From contig QUJA01000005.1 in NCBI GenBank assembly GCA_003480425.1, forward strand, positions 62,001 to 126,000: DNA of 64,000 nt, written 5' to 3'. The notes beneath the pieces were generated by a model. It had not been told where the DNA came from and did no database searches. It worked only from the letters and a program-made list of their open reading frames with translations. The position numbers were made by a program, and so were the translations under genes. Origin of the DNA: Firmicutes bacterium AM31-12AC. GTDB lineage: Bacteria > Bacillota > Clostridia > Lachnospirales > Lachnospiraceae. Of this stretch, positions 43,410-51,120 are shown piece by piece; position 1 is the first letter of the stretch; the number at the start of each line of letters is the position of its first letter.

Positions 43410-43509
43410 TTATTAAGATTGAAGTTTTATAATAAACATGATAAAGTTATAAATATAAGAAATAAAATTTGATTTATATAAAATAAAGTTTTTGAAAGGA
43501 GCCGATATC

Positions 43510-44556
43510 ATGTCATTCCAGGAAGAAAAAAGAAATAGTATTAAAAGATACTTGTTAGAAAAAGTCAGGAATCAAGATACTGATTATATAAAAAAGACGA
43601 TGGATAATTTTCGGATATCGGTTACAACTGTAAAACGATATTTGAAAGAACTTCTGGAACAGGGAATACTGGAAGAACAGAAGCAATCGGAATGTGGTTA
43701 TCGCTTGAAAACAGAAGGATATCGATTTGTCTATGATGCTTCAGATTTTTTAGTCGAAGATAAGATCTATTTTCAAGATATCCTCCCTTTATTGCAAAAT
43801 ATTTCAAAAGAGGCATCTGCCATATGGAGCTACGCATTTATGGAAATGATGAACAATGCAATTGAACATGCAAATGCAGAACATATTTTATGTTATGTTA
43901 AGAAAGATGCTTTATATACGGAAATTTCAATAACAGATGATGGAATCGGTATTTTTGAAAATATCAGGGCATACCTAGAAAAAGAATGTGGATATTCTGC
44001 GGATATTCAAGATGCAATTTTGGAATTATATAAGGGAAAATTGACAACGCAAAGTGAAGCACACTCTGGTGAAGGAATCTTTTTTGTTTCCAAAGTATTG
44101 AGAGAGTTTGCAATTTGGTCGGGACAAAGTGTGTTTACCACAGGAAGATATACAGAAGAAAAGTTAATTCAATCGCATTTGATTTTGTATTATACTAGTC
44201 TTAAGTCAATCGGAACGATGGTTGTGATGAAGTTGGAAAATGATACAACGCATACATTAAAGGAGGTGTTTGACATGTTTGCACCGATAGAAGAAGGATT
44301 TGTAAAAACTGTAATACCATTAAAAAAAGTGTGCCCATATGGAGAACCAATTGCACGTTCACAGGCTCGAAGAGTTGTTTACAGACTAGAACAGTTTAAG
44401 CAAGTAGAATTTGATTGCAGCGGAATTGATTTTATGGGACAGGGATTCGCCGATGAAGTGTTCCGTGTGTTTCAGAATAAATATCCAGACATTCAGTTGG
44501 AAGTCACCAATGCGAATGAAACTGTGCTGGGAATGATAAGACATGTGAAGCGGTAA
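43510..44556 (+). CDS. HTH - GHKL ATPase - STAS-like (DUF4325) regulator
   Basis: A 348-residue soluble protein. Residues about 1-70 form a winged-HTH-like domain (NFRISVTTVKRYLKELLEQG). Residues about 95-215 form a histidine-kinase-like ATP-binding domain with N-box FMEMMNNAIEHA, G1 box DDGIGIFEN and G2 box HSGEGIFFVSKV, but no H-box. Residues about 265-345 form a STAS-like DUF4325 domain (GEPIARSQARRVVYRL, DCSGIDFMGQGFADEVF). The set resembles a SpoIIAB/anti-sigma-type ATPase and its STAS partner fused to a DNA-binding domain. Start at 43510 behind AAAGGAG. The next gene starts 32 bases on. Role unknown; possibly an ATP-dependent switch for the second AraC-GH39 protein. Confidence 0.78.
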   Translation: MSFQEEKRNSIKRYLLEKVRNQDTDYIKKTMDNFRISVTTVKRYLKELLEQGILEEQKQSECGYRLKTEGYRFVYDASDFLVEDKIYFQDILPLLQNISKEASAIWSYAFMEMMNNAIEHANAEHILCYVKKDALYTEISITDDGIGIFENIRAYLEKECGYSADIQDAILELYKGKLTTQSEAHSGEGIFFVSKVLREFAIWSGQSVFTTGRYTEEKLIQSHLILYYTSLKSIGTMVVMKLENDTTHTLKEVFDMFAPIEEGFVKTVIPLKKVCPYGEPIARSQARRVVYRLEQFKQVEFDCSGIDFMGQGFADEVFRVFQNKYPDIQLEVTNANETVLGMIRHVKR

Positions 44557-44588
44557 GACAACAATTGGAAAAGTAATCGGAGTAAACT

Positions 44589-46631
44589 ATGGAGAATTGG
44601 ATTCAGATAGGAAATAATCAAAAGAATAAAACGGACAGATTCAGAGAGGATGAGAGAAGCTATATTGTTCAAGGATTGGTATCTGTCTGGATAACTGGAA
44701 AAGGTTTGCTGCAGACAAACTCTGACGATGTTCGTATGCGTCAGATTGTAAAGTATGTGGATGAAAATCGTCAAAATCATGTGAGTTTATCAGAACTTGC
44801 AGATGAAATGTTTACAGCGACCTCTACATTATCCAGATTATTTCAGAAGCAAACTGGAATGAAATTTGCAGAGTTTGTAAATCGGGTGCGAATCTATTTT
44901 GCAGCAGAGGATTTGATGACAACTTCGAAGGCAGTTACGAAAATTGCAGTGGATAATGGATTCTCTAATGCTTCGGTAATGAATCGTGTGTTTCGACAAT
45001 ATTATCAGTGCACTCCGGTAGAATATCGAGAGAAGAAAAAAGAAGAAAAAGAGTGTACTACGCCAACAAAGAAAGAAAATAGAGATAAAAGAAATAAAAA
45101 CAAATCTCTCGACACGGAAAATAGTGCAATTGAAGTTAATGTGAGACGAAAGAGCAAGTTGACAAAAATTTGGAATCAGGTAGTGAATATTGGTTCGGTT
45201 TATAATTTGACACTTGCTAATTTGCAATATCATACAATTTATCTTACAGAAACGTTGGGATTTTCATATGTACGGATATGGAATATTTTTTCTAAGAAGA
45301 TGATGATTACAGATGGAAAAACGCAAGGAAACTATAATTATGATATGATTGATCTGGCATTAGATTTTTTAGTGTCTCATCATATAAAACCATTTGTAGA
45401 TTTGGGAAGAAGACCAGATACAGTATTATCATCTATGGGAAATACATTATATTTCGAAGAAGAATGTATTGTATTTCAATCAAAAGATATCTGGATAGCA
45501 ATGTTGAAAGATTTTATTCACCATATAATAAAGCGATATGGAAAAGAAGAGGTAGTACAATGGAAATTTGAATTATCCAGTGATATTGTGCATTTTGCAA
45601 GAAATCAATATTATATCGATAAGGAGTATGACTATAAAGAATGCTATAGATCTTCCTATCAGGTTATAAAAAAGGCATTGCCAGATGCCTGCGTAGGAGG
45701 ACCTTCTGATGTAACAAATGATGTAAAATTTTTGCATGAATACTTACAATATAGTAAAGAAAATAATTGCTTGCCAGAATTTATTTCTATTCTTTTGTTT
45801 CCATATGATTCTTCGAGGAAGGATGGAAAAGTAAATTATTATCGTACACAGTCAGAAAATTATGAGTATGAAAAACTACAGTCTATTCATCAAATTATGG
45901 AAGAAGGAGAGGTCGATATCCCTCTTTATGTGGTTGAATGGAACAGTTCTATTTCAAATCGTAATTTTTTGAATGATTCTTGCTTTCGGGCTTCCTATAT
46001 AACAAAGAAGATTATTGAAATACTTTCAATGGCAGATATGGTATGTCTTTGGATGGGCTCTGATTGGGTAAGTAATTATTTTGATACGAAACGAATTGCA
46101 AATGGCGGAAGTGGTTTGATTACAAAAGATACAATTCGAAAACCGGTGTATTTTGCATTGCAGTTTTTGAACCAATTAGGAGAAGAACTGCTATTACATA
46201 ATGAAGAATTAATTGTTACAAAAGAGATAGGAAAAGATGTTTATCATATCATTGGTTTTCATTATCAAAAATATGAAGATACTTATGTTGTTGCAAATGA
46301 CCCCATTGATTCGCCGGAGAAAGTAGAGAAAATATTTTTGACAAATCAGGAATGTAATATTGATTTGGTTTTGAAAAATGTGGCTGATGGTAATTATACA
46401 ATCACATCAAATCGTATTTGCAGAGAAAAAGGAAGTATTCTGGATGAATGGAAGAAATTTCAATACGAAGAAACCCTTACAAATGAGGATATTAAATATT
46501 TGAGAGAGATTACACAACCGGAACGACGGATGGAAGGAGTAATGTCAGTGGAAGGGAGGGTTCAAATTAGAATGACACTGAGGGGACAGGAGATTATATT
46601 GTTGCATGTATCAAAAGATGATGCATGCTAG
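44589..46631 (+). CDS. AraC HTH fused to a GH39-like domain, second copy, no cupin
   Basis: A 680-residue paralogue of the protein at 34147-36543, without the N-terminal cupin. Two AraC HTH motifs (SLSELADEMFTATSTLSRLF; IAVDNGFSNASVMNRVFRQY) lie at about 60-150, then a Lys/Glu-rich linker, then a GH39-like domain from about 190 to the end. The nucleophile Glu is kept in LYVVEWNSSISN (codon 45937-45939). The acid/base site reads WKFELSSDIV, with Asp at codon 45582-45584 where GH39 enzymes have Glu. This again points to a sugar-binding sensor. ATCGGAG precedes the ATG. The C-glycoside deglycosidase genes follow about 250 bases downstream and are plausible targets. Confidence 0.83.
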   Translation: MENWIQIGNNQKNKTDRFREDERSYIVQGLVSVWITGKGLLQTNSDDVRMRQIVKYVDENRQNHVSLSELADEMFTATSTLSRLFQKQTGMKFAEFVNRVRIYFAAEDLMTTSKAVTKIAVDNGFSNASVMNRVFRQYYQCTPVEYREKKKEEKECTTPTKKENRDKRNKNKSLDTENSAIEVNVRRKSKLTKIWNQVVNIGSVYNLTLANLQYHTIYLTETLGFSYVRIWNIFSKKMMITDGKTQGNYNYDMIDLALDFLVSHHIKPFVDLGRRPDTVLSSMGNTLYFEEECIVFQSKDIWIAMLKDFIHHIIKRYGKEEVVQWKFELSSDIVHFARNQYYIDKEYDYKECYRSSYQVIKKALPDACVGGPSDVTNDVKFLHEYLQYSKENNCLPEFISILLFPYDSSRKDGKVNYYRTQSENYEYEKLQSIHQIMEEGEVDIPLYVVEWNSSISNRNFLNDSCFRASYITKKIIEILSMADMVCLWMGSDWVSNYFDTKRIANGGSGLITKDTIRKPVYFALQFLNQLGEELLLHNEELIVTKEIGKDVYHIIGFHYQKYEDTYVVANDPIDSPEKVEKIFLTNQECNIDLVLKNVADGNYTITSNRICREKGSILDEWKKFQYEETLTNEDIKYLREITQPERRMEGVMSVEGRVQIRMTLRGQEIILLHVSKDDAC

Positions 46632-46708
46632 GTATAGTTTTCATAATAGAAGATATTTATGTCAAAGTTGAGATAGAACTGGAAAAATTAATAAATCATA
46701 ATATAGTC

Positions 46709-46763
46709 AGGCATGATACGCAATAAATGATAACAAAATGTTGCGTGTTATGCCTGCTTTTTC
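46709..46763 (+). terminator. Terminator after the second AraC-GH39 gene
   Basis: A 15-bp stem with two G-U pairs (46709-46723 with 46741-46755), followed by GCTTTTTC. Confidence 0.85.
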
Positions 46764-46881
46764 ATGTAGAATGCAAAAATAGGAAAATATTTGGAAATTG
46801 AAGGAAAGAAAAATGTTAAAAAAGGAGATAAAATAAACTCAACGAAAACAAAACGGAAAAGATGACAAGGAGGAAGAAAAA

Positions 46882-47754
46882 ATGTATCAGTATGATAGAA
46901 AAGGACCAAAGCGCGGTGTTGCACTGTACAGTTATTCAGCAGAATTTGGTCTTACAAAATCATTGGAAGAATGTTTTGAAGATTTACACGACATGGGAGC
47001 TCATGGAATTGAGATTCTTGCAAACACACACATTGAAAATTATCCAAATCCGACAGATGAATGGGTGGAAAAATGGTTCCGTCTGTGTGATAAATATGAA
47101 ATTGTTCCGGTTGAATATGGTAACTGGATCAATTCTCATGTATTGGGATACCGTGATCTGACAACAGAAGAATCTTATGAAATGCTGGCAAGAGATATCC
47201 GTCTGGCACATCGCCTGGGATTCACTGTTATGAGAACAAAAATGCCGGTAATCAACGACGCACTGGAGCCGGTAAAGAACTGGCGTGAGATTATCAAGAT
47301 GGCACTGCCACTTGCAGAAGAACTTGGAATCAAGATGTGCCCTGAAATCCATACACCATCTAATCTGAAAGGAAAGATGGTAACAGATTACGTTGATTTT
47401 ATCAAAGAAACAGGTACAAAGAATTTTGGATTGAATATTGACTTCAGCGTGTTCCGTACAGAATTCTCAGAAGGAGAATATCGTGATCCAAATTACACAC
47501 CGAATGTGCCAGAAGATTTGATTCCGTTATTGCCATATATTTACTGCTGTCATGCAAAATTTATTAATATGAGTGATGAGTTTGAAGAGACAACGATTCC
47601 TTATAAAGAAATTATTGAATTGCTTAAAAAACAAAATTGGGACGGATATCTCTTGAGCGAATATGAAGGTGCAGATAAATATGAACCTGGATACGAAGTG
47701 GGACAAACGCTTAGAAAACATCATATTATGATGAAAAATTATATTGGTGATTAA
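46882..47754 (+). CDS. C-glycoside deglycosidase catalytic subunit (sugar phosphate isomerase-like)
   Basis: A 290-residue TIM-barrel protein of the sugar phosphate isomerase/epimerase (AP endonuclease 2-like) superfamily. The divalent-metal site is complete: Glu155 in CPEIHTP, Asp187 in GLNIDFSVF, His224 in [10 protein letters not shown] and Glu260 in YLLSEYEG. The next gene, 13 bases on, encodes a DUF6379-type small subunit, and this pair is the signature of C-glycoside deglycosidases (DgpC-DgpB, DfgA-DfgB), which split the C-C bond of 3-keto C-glucosides of flavonoids. The assignment rests on that pairing; on its own it could be any isomerase. AAGGAGGAAG precedes the ATG. Confidence 0.78.
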   Translation: MYQYDRKGPKRGVALYSYSAEFGLTKSLEECFEDLHDMGAHGIEILANTHIENYPNPTDEWVEKWFRLCDKYEIVPVEYGNWINSHVLGYRDLTTEESYEMLARDIRLAHRLGFTVMRTKMPVINDALEPVKNWREIIKMALPLAEELGIKMCPEIHTPSNLKGKMVTDYVDFIKETGTKNFGLNIDFSVFRTEFSEGEYRDPNYTPNVPEDLIPLLPYIYCCHAKFINMSDEFEETTIPYKEIIELLKKQNWDGYLLSEYEGADKYEPGYEVGQTLRKHHIMMKNYIGD

Positions 47755-47767
47755 GGAGGATTCGAAA

Positions 47768-48208
47768 ATGGAAAGAGAAGTAATACAGTCTGTAGGATTT
47801 CGTAATATTAAAAAAGATGGAGATACAATAGGATTTCAGTTCAAGATTAGACTTCCATATTATAGAGGAATCTTCTTGAGCCAGATTCGACCAGGTACAT
47901 TGTTTGTAGATGGAGAGAAATTTGAAAAAGAGGATATTATCTGGAATATTCATGGAGAAGATTATACTTATGAAGAAATGAAATCGAATTTCCAGACACA
48001 CTGGGATGTGACAACACCGGCAGTGTTGAAAGTAAAGAAATCGGGTGGGCTTGTTCAAGGATTCCATGATTTGAAATATGGATTCTGCTTTACATCATCT
48101 TATATGCCACCAGTTATGCAGGATACATTGAATCCGGATGAAGAAGCGTTTATCTTTATGCCAGAGTTTGGACATCATGTAAATGAGAGAAGATTGTTGA
48201 TTGTATAA
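47768..48208 (+). CDS. C-glycoside deglycosidase small subunit (DUF6379)
   Basis: A 146-residue beta-rich protein of the DUF6379 family, the beta subunit of C-glycoside deglycosidases (DgpB/DfgB type). Typical stretches are IKKDGDTIGFQFKIRLPYYR, LSQIRPGTLFVDGEKF, IIWNIHGEDYTYEEM and HVNERRLLIV. The small subunit packs on the metal-bearing barrel and helps build the substrate site. The start at 47768 follows AAGGAGG, in preference to an in-frame codon inside the previous gene. No Gfo/Idh oxidoreductase (DgpA-like) that would make the 3-keto substrate is found in this window. Confidence 0.8.
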   Translation: MEREVIQSVGFRNIKKDGDTIGFQFKIRLPYYRGIFLSQIRPGTLFVDGEKFEKEDIIWNIHGEDYTYEEMKSNFQTHWDVTTPAVLKVKKSGGLVQGFHDLKYGFCFTSSYMPPVMQDTLNPDEEAFIFMPEFGHHVNERRLLIV

Positions 48209-48227
48209 ATGCAATTAAAATAAAGAA

Positions 48228-48277
48228 GAAATAGTAAATAATTGTCGGGAAGATGATTATTTGCTATTTCTTTTTTT
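48228..48277 (+). terminator. Terminator of the deglycosidase operon
   Basis: A 15-bp stem with one G-U pair (48228-48242 with 48256-48270), followed by seven T residues. Confidence 0.88.
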
Positions 48278-48330
48278 ATAGCAAAAGTTATAATAAGGAT
48301 AGATGAGAGTAAAATCGGAGGAAGAACTTT

Positions 48331-49485
48331 ATGAAAATTACAGCATTAATAGATGAATTTGAACCAATCGAAATCAACAGAACAAAGTTATTCCAACACA
48401 TAAAAAAGAAAACAGAAGCCGATGGACTTGTCGTTGTTACAAGTGGAAATTTTACACAAAAAGGACTTCTGGCATCTGTAAGTAAATACAAAAAAGCAGA
48501 GATATTGAGGAAACAGGGAGCAGATATTGTGTTGGAAATTCCAGTATATTGTACATTGACAACCTTTGATACCTTAGCATTTGCAGCAGTATCGATGTTG
48601 GAAAAACTGAATTGTGTGGATGAACTTGCAATTTTGTGTGAAGATGCAGATGAAAAATTGTTGAAAGACATGATTCAGTTCTTATTTATTGAACCTAGAG
48701 AATATCAGCAGAAAATAAAACTGTGTATGGAAAACGGAAAGAATTTTGCAACTGCATGTGCAGAAGTGACCGAAGAATTTATACCGGGAGCAAAAGCTAT
48801 ATTGGAAAAACAGCAGAATATCCATGCGATTGAATATGCAAAAGCAATGAAGCGGATGTACAGCAATATGAAGATTCGTTTTGTGAATATGAATGAATTT
48901 ATCGAACGTCAAGACAAAATAAAAGAAACATCGGATAAGTACGCAAAAGGAACAGATGTGATAACAAGATTTGAAGCTCGGTTAGGAGAACAGCTGATGC
49001 AAATGTTAGCATTACATACAGAGGAACAGAATACAAAGTATCTGAATGAAATCTCGGGCGGTTATGGACCGATAACAAAACAGATTTTAAAAGTTTACAA
49101 CAAGTGCAACATTCAAAATGGAAATTTGTTCTTTGAACAGCTTGCAAATGTAATATCAAATCAGAACTATTCAGCAGAAGAATTAAGAAGATACCTATTG
49201 AAAGTTCTCATTGGTGTACGTCATGTTGAAATATCTATTTGTGGGATTTATAGTTATGCGTTATATGTGCGGGCTTTGGATAATAATGCAGAAAAGGATA
49301 TTTACAAGAGGATAAAAGAATGTTCCTGGATTCCGGTTTTGTTAGAAAGTAGTGAAGCGGAAGCAAGGAAAAATCTGAAATTGCCTCAGATGGATGATTC
49401 CAGACGGATGCTGCTGGAATTGGATTGGAAGGCACAGGAGTTGTATGGTAAAAATTACAAGGAAAATATCCGGTTATCTTTTTGA
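48331..49485 (+). CDS. TmcAL-like nucleotidyltransferase-family protein, altered HxGH motif
   Basis: A 384-residue protein related to TmcAL (tRNA-Met cytidine acetate ligase, UPF0348). Matching blocks are VVVTSGNFTQKGLLASVSKYKKAEI, written here in two parts as TSGNFTQKGLL and SKYKKAEILRKQGADIVLEI, plus TFDTLAFAAV and a C-terminal helical part. TmcAL has an N-terminal nucleotide-binding motif of the form N-P-F-H-N-G-H; here the corresponding stretch is DEFEPIEINRTKL, without histidines. The gene may therefore be a diverged paralogue with another role. CGGAGGAAG precedes the ATG. Single-gene unit. Confidence 0.7.
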   Translation: MKITALIDEFEPIEINRTKLFQHIKKKTEADGLVVVTSGNFTQKGLLASVSKYKKAEILRKQGADIVLEIPVYCTLTTFDTLAFAAVSMLEKLNCVDELAILCEDADEKLLKDMIQFLFIEPREYQQKIKLCMENGKNFATACAEVTEEFIPGAKAILEKQQNIHAIEYAKAMKRMYSNMKIRFVNMNEFIERQDKIKETSDKYAKGTDVITRFEARLGEQLMQMLALHTEEQNTKYLNEISGGYGPITKQILKVYNKCNIQNGNLFFEQLANVISNQNYSAEELRRYLLKVLIGVRHVEISICGIYSYALYVRALDNNAEKDIYKRIKECSWIPVLLESSEAEARKNLKLPQMDDSRRMLLELDWKAQELYGKNYKENIRLSF

Positions 49486-49627
49486 CTTTTGTGCGAGTTA
49501 GAAACTATTCTATTTTATAAAGATTACAGAAAGTGATATGGATATGAAGAAGTTTCTAAATGGATATTTCAATTCTTCTTAAGTGGAAAAGGGAAGAGGT
49601 AAATGATATCTTCAAACCAGAAAAATA

Positions 49628-49670
49628 AAGGACAAAAAAATGCATATATTTTTTGTCCTTGTATTATTTT
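49628..49670 (+). terminator. Terminator-like hairpin before the ABC sugar operon
   Basis: AAGGACAAAAAA (49628-49639) pairs with TTTTTTGTCCTT (49649-49660). The rest of the gap 49486-49784 is AT-rich; TATAAT at 49741-49746 is a likely -10 of the next gene. Confidence 0.75.
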
Positions 49671-49784
49671 GAAGTTAAAATAAGACTGAAAATAATATGA
49701 AAATGGATAGATAAAGAAAAGCTTTTTCAGGATAAAGAGATATAATTAAATCATAATCAAATAAAAAAGAAGGGAGAAATCACT

Positions 49785-50873
49785 ATGAAAAAGAAAATTT
49801 TAGCAACTCTTCTTGCTGGTGTTATGGTTCTTAGCCTTGCAGCATGTGGAAGTAATGAGTCAAAAAAGGATGGTAGTGATACAGCAAAATCAGATGAAGG
49901 AGCTACACATATTTATGTGTTAACTGCAGCAGAAGATCACGGATGGACAGGTTCTGTTGCAACATTCGCAAAAGAGAAAGTAGAAGAAGTGAACAAAGAT
50001 GGAAAATATTCCGCAGAAGTAATTACTTCTTCTGATGCAGCTGAACAGATTAATAAAATCGAAGATATCGTAGCAAGTGGAGAGGAAGATATCGCAGTAG
50101 TTGTACAGCCTATGGATGATACAGTCCAGTCTGCAATTCAGCAGTTAGTAGATGCAGATATTCCATTCGTAGAATTTGACCGTATCATTGATGCAGTGGC
50201 TCCAAGCGCTGTTTCAAATGTAAAAGGTGATAATCAGGGAATCGGTGCCGGTGCGGCAGCATACTTTGTAGAAAACGGAATGAAACCTGGAGATAAAGTA
50301 TATGTTTACGAAGGCGACACATCTTCAGTTACAACATTACGTGACAGCGGATTTACAGATTATCTTACAGGAGAACTTGAATTCGGCGGATCTAAGATCG
50401 CAGACGATGCAAAATGGACAGAGGATGACCTCAAAGCAATTACATATTCAGGAGCTATGAACTGGAGCCGTTCTGATACAAAAGAATCATTTGAGTCTCT
50501 GATGGGAGATGCTTCTAACGCAGACATCAAATGGATCTATGCACAGGATGATGAGTTGACAATGGGTATCTTAGAAGCCCTCAATGGTGGTGGAATCAGT
50601 GATTCTACAAAAGATGCTTTCTATGCTAACAAACCTGTTATCACAGGATGTGGCGGATTAGATGAACTTTACGAAGTACTTCGTGGTAACTCATATCAGG
50701 ATATCGCTGGTAAGCTTGGCGGAATCATGTCAGTTACATATAGCCCGGCTATGATCCAGACAGCAATTCAGGATATGGTTGATCATCTTGATGGTAAAGA
50801 CGTAGAACAGGATCATGTGATTGAATGTGAAGATGTTACATCTGACAATGTTGCAGACTATCCTTCATTCTAA
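49785..50873 (+). CDS. Sugar ABC transporter substrate-binding lipoprotein
   Basis: A 362-residue lipoprotein: signal peptide ending in the lipobox LSLAACG (Cys21), then a periplasmic-binding-protein type I fold of the ribose/galactose group (IYVLTAAEDHGWTGSV, IEDIVASGEEDIAVVVQPMD, IPFVEFDRIID, DKVYVYEGDTSS, IYAQDDELTMGILEAL). It captures a monosaccharide or small glycoside outside the cell and delivers it to the permease encoded downstream. A hairpin at 50907 separates it from the ATPase gene, as is common where the binding protein is made in excess. AAGAAGGGAG precedes the ATG. Confidence 0.92.
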   Translation: MKKKILATLLAGVMVLSLAACGSNESKKDGSDTAKSDEGATHIYVLTAAEDHGWTGSVATFAKEKVEEVNKDGKYSAEVITSSDAAEQINKIEDIVASGEEDIAVVVQPMDDTVQSAIQQLVDADIPFVEFDRIIDAVAPSAVSNVKGDNQGIGAGAAAYFVENGMKPGDKVYVYEGDTSSVTTLRDSGFTDYLTGELEFGGSKIADDAKWTEDDLKAITYSGAMNWSRSDTKESFESLMGDASNADIKWIYAQDDELTMGILEALNGGGISDSTKDAFYANKPVITGCGGLDELYEVLRGNSYQDIAGKLGGIMSVTYSPAMIQTAIQDMVDHLDGKDVEQDHVIECEDVTSDNVADYPSF

Positions 50874-50906
50874 ATCTTGTAGATAGAAGTTATTAAGGAA
50901 TTTGAT

Positions 50907-50932
50907 ACGGGAGTCTGCTTGCAGACTTCCGT
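50907..50932 (+). terminator. Partial terminator/processing hairpin between binding protein and ATPase genes
   Basis: ACGGGAGTCTGC (50907-50918) pairs with GCAGACTTCCGT (50921-50932) with one G-U pair. It is followed by ATATTTTA, a weak T-tract. Confidence 0.65.
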
Positions 50933-50942
50933 ATATTTTACT

Positions 50943-50989
50943 GTGAACACTTAGCGAGGTTTTGTCGAACCTAGTGACGCTGGTGTTAC
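50943..50989 (+). repeat. Nested palindromic element
   Basis: Three stems nest in one another: GTGAACAC with GTGTTAC (imperfect), AGCG with CGCT, and AGGTT with AACCT around the loop TTGTCG. There is no T-tract, so it is unlike the terminator just before it. It looks like a repetitive extragenic palindrome or a structured RNA in the intercistronic gap. Confidence 0.5.
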
Positions 50990-51120
50990 CTAAGAATGTT
51001 TTGTTTATATATGAGCATCTAAATTTATTTACTTGTGAGTCAAAAATGATATAATAAAAGATAGATGTTGATCTGTCAGCAAAACGACAGAATAGAGAGA
51101 AAAACGAGGAGGAAACGTGC

